Under the pieces are notes generated by a model. The model searched no databases, was not told where the DNA came from, and was given only the letters and a program-made list of their open reading frames with translations. Below, piece by piece: positions 32,947 through 44,812 of a stretch of DNA of 64,000 nt (positions are counted from its first letter, which is position 1; every line of letters starts with the position of its first letter). Source of the DNA: Silene conica. Its lineage: Eukaryota > Streptophyta > Magnoliopsida > Caryophyllales > Caryophyllaceae. The DNA lies in NCBI GenBank assembly GCA_029255685.2, contig CM055319.2, positions 31,405,568 through 31,469,567 of the forward strand. The letters are read 5' to 3'. The position numbers and the translations under genes are program-made.

Positions 32947-35892
32947 GAATTCCCCACACTTAAACCTTACTCGTCTTCGAGTAAGAGATCAAGTAACTAT
33001 ATAACCCTTATTAGAAACAAAGAAACAAACTAACTAAGCTAACTAGAAGCCGAATCGGGTTTAGCTACACCCGTAGCCCTTTCAACTCACAATTTGACAT
33101 TCATGACGAAGAATGCCCTATTGCAAGGCAAGTAAGGTCTTGCTACAAAACTTTTGATGCCAACAAGTAAGAACATAACACGTATAGACAAGCAACATGC
33201 ATCGGAAAAAGGAAAAGACAACCGCTTGCCTAATTCAAGCGGGGTTTTGAAAAACTAAACAAGAGAGGTCTATAGCGGAGGATGCCGACTCAAAGTCTAA
33301 CCACGGTGTCAAACCCCTAAATCAAGCTCAAGCAACCAAGAATGACATCACCAAAGACCAAGAAACTAATTCAAGATGGGCAAACAGAAGTACTAAGCTA
33401 TACTTCCAAGAATGACACGACACACACATGATTCGACTCCATGCAAGACCCATAACCGATAAAAGAACCCTAAGTATCGACTCTCACGGGTGACACTCAA
33501 CACACAAGGAAAGAAAGGGGGGGATTTTTTTGACAGAAAGTAACCAAAATCACTCACCTACCTCAACTTGCGACGCGTGCCCGCAATCTAGAATGGTACT
33601 CCATCCAAAAATCCATGAAAAATGCAAATGCACATGACGAGAACAACAACAAGGATGCAACGGGGCTTGGGTTGGGTGAAAATGGTTTGGTGCAAGAACC
33701 GTTCTAGGATTTGAGGCTAAAAAACAAGAATGATTGCCAAAATCAACACAACTCCTTATTACAACAACTAAGCAACGTCTATGCCCTAACTATGGCTTTA
33801 ACAAAACCAAGCAAAAATTACATAAACCCCAACTTACTTTGGAAAAATCGGACCCATCACAACCTTAGACAAAGTGGTCATTATTAGAAACACCGAACAA
33901 CGTCTACACCCTAACATACGACTTGAAAATCAAATCAAATGCAAAAATTGTGTAAACCCGGCACGCGTGCAAAAACATCAAAAGACCACATTATTGTAGC
34001 AACGGCTTTTTCTATGTCCCCTTGATGGAAGGGACTTGTTGCTAGCCTTTTTCTCTTTCAAAACACATATGTACATTTTTCTTTTTTGGATTTTTCAAAA
34101 CTTTTTCAACTTTTTCTTTGATTTTCTATTTTCTTTCTTTTTTCATTTATTTTTCTTTTCTTTTCTTTTTCAAACTTCCAAACACCAACCAATCATCAAG
34201 TAGTGACCACAACGGAAGAAGCCACCAACCGACATCTAAATTCCCGACTCTACCACTAACAAAGAACCACAAAAGCAACCATTCTTGATCAAGGAAGGAT
34301 GTTTTTGGGATGTAGCTCATCTAGTAGTTTAGGCCAAATGAAAAGGTTAAGGCTCAAAGTGGTTAAACAAAAGGGAAATAAGATGCAAGGGTCAAAACAA
34401 GGCTAATTTGGCAAATGTGAAGTTGATTTATTTGGAACAAAAGTTGTCTCACATGCACATGAACATTAATCAAGGACATAAGGAACGAGCGCCATACTTA
34501 TGCGTATAGACATAACACACCACGTAAGGAGGAATACTCACAATCCTAAACTGAGTCGGTTTGATGGACCGACTATAAATGAGGCTCTATCCTCACATTT
34601 GAGTAGCTAATGTCGGTCCTAGGTCGAGTCAAGGTCTTAACACAGTCTCACAAGGTGGTCGAAACTCGGTCATTAAGCCTAGACTTCCGGGTCCTTGCAA
34701 ACAAGAACCCTAACAAGGTGACATCAACCGGTGTAAGCTATTAGGAGGGGTAAGACACAAGCAAGACAAATATCATCATTGACGGCATATATCCTCCACT
34801 ATTCAACCTCCTATGCATATTTACAAACAAAAGCAAAACGGAAAAACCGACTAACACATATTCACAAAACTATGAAAATGAAAAGGCATGTGAAACAAAA
34901 GCAAACTAATACTAAACACAATAAACATGCAACAACAAGAAGGCTAAACTAACAGCACATCAACCACAACAACCAAATGTTCCCGAAAGGAACATCCAAG
35001 GCACAAAAATCCCGTTCTCCTTCATGATATCAACATAAAAAGAAATCGGGAGGGGGAGAAAGAAGTAGGAAAGAGTATACCAAGCATCTTCATCCTCCTA
35101 ATATCTTGGGTTGTCGTCGCATCTGCCACTAGTTAGTCCAACAAACATATTTATACAAAACAAGCAAAGAACAAAAACAAAAGAAAGGAAGAACATATTT
35201 TTTGAAATTTTTGAAATTTTTCGATTTTTTTGGTATTTTTGAAGTTTTTTCATAATTATAAAAGCGAATAAATATTCACAAAGTGGATATTTTCCCTCCC
35301 CACACTTAAGATTTACATTGTCCTCAATGGAACAAAGTGCAAGGGGGAAATGAAGAAAAAGAACGAAAACAACATGTTTTTGGCTTTTTTGAAATTTTTG
35401 AGAAAATAAAAACTTGTTTTTGTATTTTTGAAATAAGCGGTTATTCCTCCCCGCACTTATTTATGTACATAATGTGAGGAGGAAAACCGGAAAATAAAGA
35501 ACATGTTTTTGAAAGTTTTTGGTTTTTCAATTTTTTTGGATTTTTGATTTTTATGAAAACAATAAAAACAAAAAGAAACAAAAGAAGTGAAAAACTAAAA
35601 ACTAAACTAAATGCAAACTAAATGCTCTAATCGACATGTATGCAAACTACATGTGACAATATGATACAAAATGGAAATCTAATGCATCTAAATGAATGCA
35701 ACTATATGCAACTAAACTAATGATGTGAAAAGATGAATTGAAAACTAAAACAATCTAACTAAACTAACTAACTATTCTAAATGCATGCTAAAAAGGAAAA
35801 TGCAAACTAAAGTGAAATTTGGATTGAGGGAGTTACTTGCTTTGGATTTTTCAAGGGGGAGCATAGCCATCACCTACCACCTCCAAAGGTGG
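32947..35892 (-). other. 3' untranslated region of the second Athila element
   Basis: Nearly 3 kb with no supported gene. A purine-rich tract (minus strand AAGTGTGGGGAATTC) lies beside the LTR at 32947-32961. T-rich runs (34075-34170, 35190-35260, 35500-35560) dominate. Confidence 0.7.
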
Positions 35893-37623
35893 TCACTGAT
35901 CAAAATGATCCTCGGACTCAAAACCTTCTCCATTTCCATTGCCATCATCATCTTCATTGCCATCAATCGTCATGTAGTCGCCCGGGTTGAGCATTACATC
36001 TCGGAAGGGGGAGGCATGCGAGCCACTAGCTCCCGGATCACCAAACCTACCACGGGAGGATGAATGCCTCGGAGGGCCCGAATCCGCATTTCCCCGGAAA
36101 TTGGGGGGAAAGATCGGGTTAGAGAAATAACCCGGGGCAACATTGATCTCCCCGAAAAAACGCCCCTCTGGAGGCACATATCCCATCTCGGGAGGCATGT
36201 AGTAAGACGGGCGGCCACCGTCCTCATGATGAAGTCCCTGGCGGACAGACTGGTCATAGCCGGGGAATTGCCCATAGGCTTGATCGTGGTATATGTAATC
36301 AAGCCTATAAGCCAAGTCCCTATGTCGCTTATCCGCCAATGATTGGCACTCGTCTGCAAGGTTTGCCGCCTTCTTCATGCCCAAATCAACCCGGGCCATG
36401 AAGTCAACGAGGTCCTGAGGCATGGTAAAAGACTGAGTAGATGGACCGGAGCCGGAGGTAGATCCCTGGAAGTATGATGGACCACTCTGGAAAGGGGGCA
36501 TGGTAACGGAGGGCTGCTGAAACTGCTCAAACGGGAGGTCAGATGCGGTGGTACCGGTCCTATCTCGGGCATATACTCTCGGAGCACGCTGATCGGGAGG
36601 GAGCTCATCGGGGTCCACCTCAATATCAAGGAGGTATGAGGTCTTCTCTGGCACGACTCTCATCCTCTCGGTGTTGGGCAAGGGCACCGAATTTCGGAAT
36701 TTATTATCCACGCGAATCTGCCAATACTCATTACGATCGTTGGGGTTATACTTTATCCACCCCAAAGCCTCATGTAAGTATCGGCGAGATAACACGTTCC
36801 TACCCTGAATGTAGTCTACCGTAAAGTGCCGATGACAAAGGTCATTGGCTATCAAGGTGACTATCCCCCCAACACATATAGGGGTGGTAAGCTGAGGTTG
36901 GGTTGCCAACCTACTCAAATGAAGCGCCATGTGGTGAGCAATATTTAGCTTCGGCCCATCAATCAAATAACACCCTAGAATCGCGAGCTCCGCAGTAGTA
37001 AAGTTGTGAGGCTCATCCCTAGAAAAGACGGTCCATCCCATGAACCTATGCCAAATCCTAATCGGTGCCAAATGCAGCCTATTAGCCGGTTTCTTCTTAG
37101 TCCTATCACTTACTAAACCGGTTATGGCGGTCCAAATAGCTTCCGTATCAAAACCCTCCGGAGGCTTAATAGACAATTTTCCGTTGAGCCCAAAGATTAA
37201 TGCAAAATTTTCTAAGGTAAGACGGTGCTCCTTATTCATCAAGCGAAATTCCAAAAAGGAAACCTTCCCTAAATTCCGGTTTTTAGTAACTACAAGGGAG
37301 CTCAAAAACTCCCAAGTCAACCTAGGGGAAGTGTGAACCGGTCTAGTTTCATACAATGTCTTCATCCCCAAACCATCAAACAAATCCGCAGTAATTTTCT
37401 CAATCCCAATTTCCCTCAAACCTGCCCTATCAATGAACCTAGTCGGATGAAGGGGGCGATGCTTAAAGTAAGTGAAATTACCTTTTTGTTGAATGGAAGC
37501 AAATTGGAGTCCGGGAAAGCTAGGATCCGGACCAATGTTGCTGCTATCAATTACATTCCGCACTTCTTGCTCCACAATCGGGTCATGCCTTGATTTCGAT
37601 CTCCTTTCCGTTCTTCCTGACAT
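35893..37623 (-). CDS. Third ORF of the second Athila element (env-like position)
   Basis: 576 residues from MSGRTERRSKSRHD at 37623; the open frame extends upstream to 37947 but that part is the repeat array, so the later ATG is preferred. It has no internal stop, in contrast to the broken pol of this element. Visible parts are a basic N-terminus, a globular middle (LTLENFALIFGLNGK, WHRFMGWTVFSRDEPHNF, ELAILGCYLIDGPKLNIAHHM, NDLCHRHFTVDYIQG, NEYWQIRVDNKFRN), a Pro/Gln-rich region and an acidic tail (DGNEDDDGNGNGEGFESED). This is the ATHILA ORF-1 type protein, of unknown function, in the position of an env gene. I see no convincing membrane segment. It is homologous to 20538-21967. Confidence 0.78.
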   Translation of the reverse strand: MSGRTERRSKSRHDPIVEQEVRNVIDSSNIGPDPSFPGLQFASIQQKGNFTYFKHRPLHPTRFIDRAGLREIGIEKITADLFDGLGMKTLYETRPVHTSPRLTWEFLSSLVVTKNRNLGKVSFLEFRLMNKEHRLTLENFALIFGLNGKLSIKPPEGFDTEAIWTAITGLVSDRTKKKPANRLHLAPIRIWHRFMGWTVFSRDEPHNFTTAELAILGCYLIDGPKLNIAHHMALHLSRLATQPQLTTPICVGGIVTLIANDLCHRHFTVDYIQGRNVLSRRYLHEALGWIKYNPNDRNEYWQIRVDNKFRNSVPLPNTERMRVVPEKTSYLLDIEVDPDELPPDQRAPRVYARDRTGTTASDLPFEQFQQPSVTMPPFQSGPSYFQGSTSGSGPSTQSFTMPQDLVDFMARVDLGMKKAANLADECQSLADKRHRDLAYRLDYIYHDQAYGQFPGYDQSVRQGLHHEDGGRPSYYMPPEMGYVPPEGRFFGEINVAPGYFSNPIFPPNFRGNADSGPPRHSSSRGRFGDPGASGSHASPFRDVMLNPGDYMTIDGNEDDDGNGNGEGFESEDHFDQ

Positions 37624-38580
37624 GGTTATTTTGAGGTGAGGTGATGAGGGAATGAAAGGGGGTTTTGATTTGGAGTGTTTGGATGGGTTTTTGAAGGTAG
37701 GGGATGTGAGGGAGAAAAGGGAAATAAGAAAGAATGAAGAAGAAATGTAAATGAAATGAGGAAAATGATGGGCGTCGAGTGTTTTATTTTCGCGACAGAA
37801 CACTCTCAGCCGGTTTGGGACCGGCCGCCGGCCGACCGGCTGAGAGTTAGGGTTTGCTTTTTTTGATTTTTTGAAATTTTTTATGACGGATTTGATTCTG
37901 AGCCGGCGGACCGGCTGCCGGCCGACCGGCTCAAAATCGGTCTTCAAGCTTCCTCTTCAGCCTTCTCTTCTTCTTCTCACTTACAAAAACTCCCAGCCGG
38001 CTGACTGGCTGCCGGCCGACCGGCTGGGGATCCTTCTTCCTTCCTTTTTCTTCAATACTAGTTCACACTTCATGATTCTCATCCGGTGGACCGGCTGCTA
38101 TCCTACCGGCTGGGAATCAATTCCCTTTGATTTTTTTCGCTTTTTGAACAAGTACTTTGTCTTTGAGCCGGTTGACCGGCTGCCGGTTAGGTGCAGGCTG
38201 GGAGTGCAAATTCTGAAATCTATCCAAATAAACTATCAAAAACAGAAATGTGCTCAGGTGCTCTCAGCCGGTATGGTACCGTCGGCCGGTAGACCGGCTG
38301 GGAGTACCTGTACACAATTTCGAGAAATAATTTACTTGAACATAAAAACCGACTTTGCCAACAACGGTTTTGCCTACTATCCTCCGACTATACTCAAGAA
38401 TTACCCACAAACAAGCAAACAACATTTCCAAATCTCTCATGCAAGTTAAAAATGAAACTAAGAATCGAACTAACAATTAAACTAATATGCAAACTACATG
38501 AAAGAGAGAAAACTAATACTTACAACCGGTGGTTATTAAGTGACTCCACCAAACCTTCCATGAACAATCTTCTTTTGAAA
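37624..38580 (-). other. Spacer and leader of third ORF with six CCGG blocks
   Basis: Between integrase end and third ORF. Six CAGCCGG...ACCGGCTG-type blocks begin at 37807, 37900, 37994, 38080, 38165 and 38265, with arm starts 28, 25, 25, 25, 28 and 28 bp apart. Otherwise there is no supported gene. Confidence 0.88.
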
Positions 38581-39300
38581 TCAATCCTCCTCGGGGAGTG
38601 GGTCCCCGAGGTCAATCACTTCTACGTTACCTTTGGAATCTCCTTGGTAGTAACGCTTTATCCGATGTCCGTTGACTTTGAAGGTGCCACCGCCTTCACT
38701 CCAAAGTTCAAAGGCCCCATGAGGTGAAATATCCATTACTTTGAAGGGCCCGGACCATCGTGATCTAAGTTTTCCCGGAAAATTCTTGACTCTTGAATTG
38801 AAAAGGAGAACAAGGTCTCCTATGCTCACATTCTTCTTCATTAACTTGGCATCATGCCACTTCTTCGTTTGCTCCTTATAGAGTTTTGAACTGTCATATG
38901 CCTCATATCTAAGCTCCTCAAGCTCACTCATTTGCAAGAATCTTTTCTCCCCCGCCATATCTAAGTCGAAATTCATCTCCTTCAAGGCCCACCAAGCCTT
39001 GTGCTCAAGCTCCACCGGTAGGTGGCATGCTTTCCCGTACACAAGCTTGTAGGGAGTCATTCCTATAGGCGTCTTGTAAGCCGTCCTCAAAGCCTATAAC
39101 ACATCATTCAACTTTTGGGACCAATCTTTCCGGTTCTTTTGTACCACCTTCTCCAAGATAGCCTTGATTTGACGATTTGAAACCTCCACTTGCCCACTAG
39201 TTTGAGGGTGGTAGGCAAGTGCTACCTTGTGGGTCACTCCATAAGAGGCTAGAAGGGCTTTGAATGTATGTTTCCGGAAGTGAGAACCTCCATCACTAAT
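38581..39300 (-). pseudogene. pol: Athila integrase, C-terminal half (second element)
   Basis: Contains the ISDGG region just past a frameshift near 39290-39300, [16 protein letters not shown], a TAG in place of a conserved Trp near 39095, then [33 protein letters not shown] and the C-terminal [18 protein letters not shown] and SRWSGPFKV, ending at 38581. It corresponds domain for domain to 23036-23800 of the first copy. Confidence 0.88.
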
Positions 39301-40226
39301 ATAATAACAATTCGGGGTACACCGAAACGGGGAAAGATTATGGTCTTGAAGAGCTTCACCACTACCTTGGAGTCATTGGTGGGGGAGGCAACCGCTTCTA
39401 TCCATTTCGAGACATAGTCCACGGCTACCAAGATGTATTCATTCCCGCATGAATTGGGGAAAGGTCCCATAAAGTCAATCCCCCAACAATCAAACAACTC
39501 AATCTCCAAGATGGTTTTGAGGGGCATCTCATTCCTTTTACCGATGTTGCCCGACCTTTGACAAGCGTCACAAGATCTAACTACATCGTGAATGTCTTTA
39601 AACATAGAAGGCCAAAAGAACCCTCCTTGGAGAACCTTCGCTATAGTCCGTGAAGCCGCCAAGTGCCCTCCATAGGCGGAGTTGTGAAGCCGATCCACAA
39701 TTTCAAGCCCCTCTTCTTTGGACACGCATCTCCTCAAGAGTCCATCCCCACACTTCTTGAAAAGGTAAGGATCATCCCAAAAATATCTTTTAGCATCCAC
39801 TTTCAATTTTCTCCTATCTCTTGCCTCCAACTCCTCCGGGATAAAACCATTAACAAGATAATTGGCAAGATCCGCAAACCAAGGCAACTTATTGCCTATA
39901 GCCATCAAGCTATCCTCACGCAACCATTTATTGATCGGCCCTTCCCTATCTTGCAAACCATGATCTTCAATAGTTAATCTAGACAAGTGGTCCGCAACAA
40001 CATTTTCCGACCCCGACTTGTCCCTAATCTCTAGATCAAATTCTTGGAGCAAAAGGACCCACCTCAAGAGCCTAGGCTTGGCATCTTTCTTCAACATTAA
40101 TTGCCTTAGAGCAGTGTGATCGGAGTACACCACCACTCTAGATCCCACAAGGTATTGTCTAAACTTCTCAATGGCATGGACAATCGCCAACATCTCCTTC
40201 TCGGTCGTGGAATAATGAGCTTGGGT
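39249..40226 (-). pseudogene. pol: Athila RNase H and integrase N-terminal half
   Basis: Follows a TAA at 40227-40229. It has the RNase H parts [28 protein letters not shown] and [10 protein letters not shown], then the integrase zinc region [14 protein letters not shown] with CDACQRSGN and the first catalytic Asp in [13 protein letters not shown]. The frame is lost in the sequence before ISDGG near 39295. Confidence 0.9.
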
Positions 40227-41330
40227 TTAGTCAAGGGTCTTGCTTGAATAATATATCACATGGTGTTTCTTATCCACAACTTGCCCTAGGACCGCTCCAA
40301 CCGCGAAATTCGACGCATCACACATCACCTCAAATGGCAAATCCCAATCCGGAGCACGGATGATAGAAGCCGTCACAAGTGCCTCTTTGATCCTAGAAAA
40401 GGCTTCAAGACAATCATTAGTAAACAAAAATGGTGCATCCTTGAGAAGGAGAGAAGTCAATGGTTTGGCAATTTTGGAAAAATCTTTAATAAAACGCCAA
40501 TAAAAACCGGCATGTCCAAGAAAACTCCTCACCCCTTTCACATTGGTGGGGGGGGGTGACAAATTCTCAATGACCGCCACCTTTGCACCATCGACCTCTA
40601 TCCCCCTCTTGGACACTATGTGACCAAGCACAATCCCCTCCTCTACCATGAAATGGCACTTTTCCCAATTGAGGACAAGGTTGTGCTCCTCACATCTTTT
40701 CAACACATTTTTCAAGATTAGTAAGCCCTAGGTCAAAAGAATCACCATGGACACTAAAAGCATCCATGAAAACCTCCATACTCTTCTCTAGAAAATCGGC
40801 AAAGATGGCCATCATGACCTTTGAAAGGTGTCGGGTGCATTACACAACCCGAATGGCATCCTCCGATAAGCATAAACTCCTTGGGGGCATGTAAAAGTTG
40901 TTTTTTCTTGGTCTTCCGGGTGAATAGGGATTTGAAAAAACCCGGAATAACCGTCGAGAAAACAATAGTACGAATGCCCCGCTAGTCTCTCTAACATTTG
41001 ATCAATGAAGGGGATTGGGAAATGGTCTTTGAGAGTGGCCGCATTCAACTTGCGATAATCAATACACATCCTCCAACCCGTCACCGGACGAGTCGGTAGG
41101 AGAGTCCCATCCTCTTGTGTTACCAATGTTACACCCCCCTTCTTGGGGACAACATGGACGGGGCTCACCCACCGGCTATCCGTGATCTCGTAGATGATCC
41201 CGGCCTCAAGAAACTTAAGAACTTCACCCTTCACTACCTCCGCCATTTTCGGATTCAATCTCCTTTGACCTTCCACTCTAGGTCGACTCCCTTCCTCAAG
41301 AATTATTCTATGCATGCAAAGGCTCGGGCT
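40227..41330 (-). pseudogene. pol: Athila reverse transcriptase with changed active site
   Basis: RT in at least three frame segments: from about MHRIILEEG through [15 protein letters not shown] and [15 protein letters not shown] to FGLCNAPDTFQRS (stop near 40812), then a shifted stretch to about 40725, then NLVLNWEKCHFM to a TAA at 40227. In the shifted stretch the active-site box reads VFMDAFSVHG; the first copy has [10 protein letters not shown]. The second catalytic Asp codon (GAT) is GCT at 40759-40761, so the enzyme would be inactive even if the frames were intact. Confidence 0.88.
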
Positions 41331-43440
41331 TAGCCCTTGATGTCGTCAAGGCTATACCCTAATGAGCTCCTATGATCCTTCAAATTTGAAATAAGTTGGG
41401 ATTCTTGGTGCTCATTAAGGTTAGCATTGATAATCACCGGGTAAGCCTCTCCCTCCCCAAGAAAGACATACTTTAGGGAGGGAGGAAGGGGTTTGAGTTG
41501 TACCTTTGGAGGGAGCATTCCCTCCACTTTTTCTACCTCCTCATCCTCAAGCTCTAGGCTTTCATCCATTTCTTTGTTCTCACATGTTGAGATGCCACAC
41601 AATTGCTCCATGTGACTCTCCTTGTCTTCTTCCACTTCTTCCATCTCTCTCACCACTTGATCCACAATGTCCAATGTGAATGCCTCATCATGCTTTGGAC
41701 CTTTCATCATGGTAGGAAGATTAAAGTCAATTTTGTCATCTCCAACCCTAAAGGTGAGCCGCCCATTCTTCACGTCTATCAAGACGCCTCCGGTAGCCAA
41801 GAAAGGTCTACCGAAGATGATGGGGGTGTGGCTATCCTCCGGGATGTCAAGGACAACAAAATCGGCGGGGATTAAATGCTTACCCACCTTGACGGGTACG
41901 TCCTCAAGCACCCCCAAAGGGCGCTTGACGGACCTATCCGCCAATTGGAGGGTGATACTTGTTGGAACCAAAGCATTTAAACCAATTCTTTTTGCAACTT
42001 TCAAAGGGAGAACACTTACACTAGCTCCTAAATCACAAAGGGCACGAGAGATAGGTATACCACCGACTATGCAAGGGATAGAGAAGCTCCCCGGGTCACC
42101 AAGTTTCTTTGGCACCTTTTGGAGGAGAAGTGCACTACACTCCTCCTTCATAGCCATTACTTCTTGGTTACCCAAGGTTCTCTTTCCCGACAAGATTTCT
42201 TTCAAAAATTTGGAGTAAGTCGGCATATTCAAAATCACATCCGTGAAGGGAAGAGTCACTTCAAGTTGTTCAAGCATTTTGCAAAAGTTAGTGAACTTGA
42301 AGTTTTCTTTTCCCTTCAAGGCCCTTGAAGGATAAGGCAAGCTAGTTGGTTGAGGGTTAGATAGTACCTTGGTGGATGTTGGTTTGCTTGTTACCTTAGT
42401 AGTTGGTTGTGCAACCAACTCCTCTTGTCTAGCATCCACTTCCTCTAAGATAGCTTCTTCTTCTTTCTCCTCATAAGGGAGGTCCTCTACATAGAACTCA
42501 TCATCCCTTGAAGTGCTAGCATCAACTCCCTTTTCCTTCTCTTTCACAAGCTCCAAAATCGGCTCCTCTTCACCAAAATTGTAGTCTTTGTACGGGTCCT
42601 CTAGCTCCGTTCCACTTCTCAAGATCACCGCATGTGCTTGGTGATTATGTGAGGCATCTTTGGAACTTTGGCCTTGGGCAAGGAAGCCGCCCGGTGGCCT
42701 TTGTGGATTTGCTAGAGCTTGAGAGGCAACTCGAGCCTCCATTTCCCGTATCTCCCTTTGATTGGCACTCTTCAAATTCGCCATTTCTTGGGTGTGAGTT
42801 GCTTGCATGCTCTTGACAAGTTTCAACAACTCCCCCACTTGGGAATCACTTGTCGATTCTTGATGAGGTGCATTTGTGAGGGGCAAGGGGAACCCATAAT
42901 CGTTCCTTGCACCCCCACCTTGGGAGTTTCCTTTCGGAGCATGGTTGTTGAGGTTTTGGCCTTGGTTGTTTGATGAAAAGTTTTGGTTGAAATTTGGGTT
43001 GTAGTTTGGGTAGTTGCGATTTTGGTTGTTATTGAAATTTTGTGGATTATGGTTGTAGTTGTTTTGATTTTGATTGGGGTTGTTTTGGAATGGTGGTTGG
43101 TTGTTGAAACTTTGTTGGTTGTGGTTGTTTTGATTTGATGGATTGAAGTTTTGTGGGTTTTGGTTGTTTGGGAAATTGGGATTAAAGTTTGGGTCATTGA
43201 AATTTTGTTGAAAGCCTTGATTGGCTTGATTGGATTGGTTACCTTGGTAGAAATTGTTGTTGTTGAAATTGTTTCTCGGATTGAAGTTTCCACCCCTTGG
43301 TTGAAAACCGGGTGGATTTTGCACTTGAGGTTGTTGAATTTGGTGTGGGTTCAACACATTGGTACTCTTGTAACTCATGTAAGGGCTCCCTCGAATCCCT
43401 TGATGGTAGTAGTTTGAATTGGGGTTGAAAGTGTTTTGCC
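41330..43440 (-). pseudogene. pol: Athila Gag C-terminal Asn/Gln-rich region and protease
   Basis: A 682-codon open frame in a different frame from gag. About the first 140 residues are nearly all Asn, Gln, Phe, Pro and Gly (GNQSNQANQGFQQNFN-type repeats), a low-complexity, prion-like composition. It is followed by charged linkers, ALKGKENFKFTNFCKMLEQL and then the protease: ALCDLGASVSVLPLKVAKR, ADRSVKRPLGVLEDVPVKVG, VVLDIPEDSHTPIIFGRPFL. It ends [11 protein letters not shown] at a TAA caused by a frameshift to the RT. Confidence 0.88.
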
Positions 43441-44631
43441 CTTAGAGTTATTGAATGCTTGGAAAGCATACAATTCCTCCTCACTTCCACTTCCCTCAAT
43501 AGAGTTATTGGCACATACTTCGAATGTGTGCCCATTTCCTCCACACAAATCACATGAGGCTACACTATTCACTTGGTACATTCCCGGGACGTTGCTCTTG
43601 GTCTCTTTGCTTGTGGAGCCCTTAGTCAATTCCTCCAACTTCTTGGTTAACATGTCTAACTTGGCATTGGCTTCCTCATTTGCCTTTGAGTTGGAAAGGT
43701 GCTCACTAGGGTACTTGCTACTCTTTCTCAAGACATTTCCCCGAGTACCATAATTCTCCTCAGAATCAACGATTTTTTTGATAAGCTCCGTTCCCTCCTC
43801 ATGCGGCAAGTGGTCAAAACTACCCCCCGCCGATGCATTAACCATCTCTTTCGTGCGTGGGAGAAGAGTCTGAAAAAAGGTTTGGGTCGTGTACCAAGTG
43901 GGTATCCTGTGGTGAGGACACTTAGCAAGCAAATCTTGGTATCTATCCCAAGCTTCTCCCAAGGATTCTCCCTCGTCTTGCTGAAATTGAGTTATCTCAT
44001 TCCGGAGCATGGCGGTTTTAGAGGACGGGTAGTACTTAGCAAGGAAGGCCGTTGCCAAGTCGTCCCAAGTGGTGAAAGTGTTTGGAGCATGAACATTCAA
44101 CCACCTATCCGCCTTGTCGGTCAAAGAATAGGGGAAGAGCATTAGCCTTAAGGTTTCCTCGGGCACTCCCGTTTTCTTAATCATTGCTACTTTACCCTTG
44201 AACTTTCTCAAGTGTCCATGAGCATCTTCATGAGAAGCTCCACTAAAGGCGTTCTTCTCGATAGAGCTCATTTGTGAAGGGTGTATTTCGAAATTTTGAG
44301 GAACAAGAGTGCCAAAGTTGATTGGATTTGTGGTGTCATTGTGGTTGGGCCGGTTATGATCACAAAGGGCGGCCATTATATGAATTTGGTGGTGATTTGG
44401 AATGTGAGGTGAGGGTGGTGGTGATTGGTAAAACGGGTTGTCGAAGTTTTCGGATGTTGGGCTAGGAATGCTTTGATTCGGGTTTTGTGGTTCGGGTGAA
44501 GAGGGGTTGTTATGGCTAGTAGATGCTTGGGAAGCAATTCTTACTCTTGCTATGGTCTTCCTCCTTAAGGCCCGAAAAAGCCTCTCCGGTTCGGAAGTTG
44601 TCAACAAAGAATTAGAGTCACCCCTAGGCAT
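43375..44631 (-). pseudogene. gag: Athila gag of the second element
   Basis: Preferred start is MPRGDSNSL at 44631 (an upstream in-frame ATG is at 44643). It has a Pro/Ser-rich N-terminus, then the capsid region FSGASHEDAHGHLRKFK, RLMLFPYSLTDKADRWLN, FLAKYYPSSKTAMLRNEI and EAWDRYQDLLAKCPHH. A degenerate zinc knuckle, CDLCGGNGHTFEVC (CX2CX4HX4C), lies near residue 360. The frame is lost near 43440 and terminates at 43375. The two Athila gags share the capsid layout but only distant sequence. Confidence 0.9.
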
Positions 44632-44791
44632 AAAACTTAGCACACAATTAGTCGTCCTAGTGTTTTTTAGGCACTAGGGTGAGCAATATAGCAACCACTC
44701 TACAATTAACTAACAAAGCTTTGATCAAAACAAAATAAGCACAACTAACTAAAGCTAAAACTAAAACTAAACTAAACAACTTCTAGCACCA

Positions 44792-44809
44792 TCCCCGGCA
44801 ACGGCGCCA
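44792..44809 (-). other. Primer-binding site, tRNA-Asp type
   Basis: On the minus strand TGGCGCCGTTGCCGGGGA, three bases from the right LTR. Confidence 0.92.
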
Positions 44810-44812
44810 TTT

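Noticed and set aside
32280-32957. 225-codon minus frame in the Athila LTR
   Set aside because: Its repeated peptides come from the CCGG blocks; the other LTR has it broken. Not a separate gene.
42634-43417. Long + strand frames and a Thr/Ile-rich minus frame near 43000
   Set aside because: Shadows of the Asn/Gln-rich gag-protease region in other frames.
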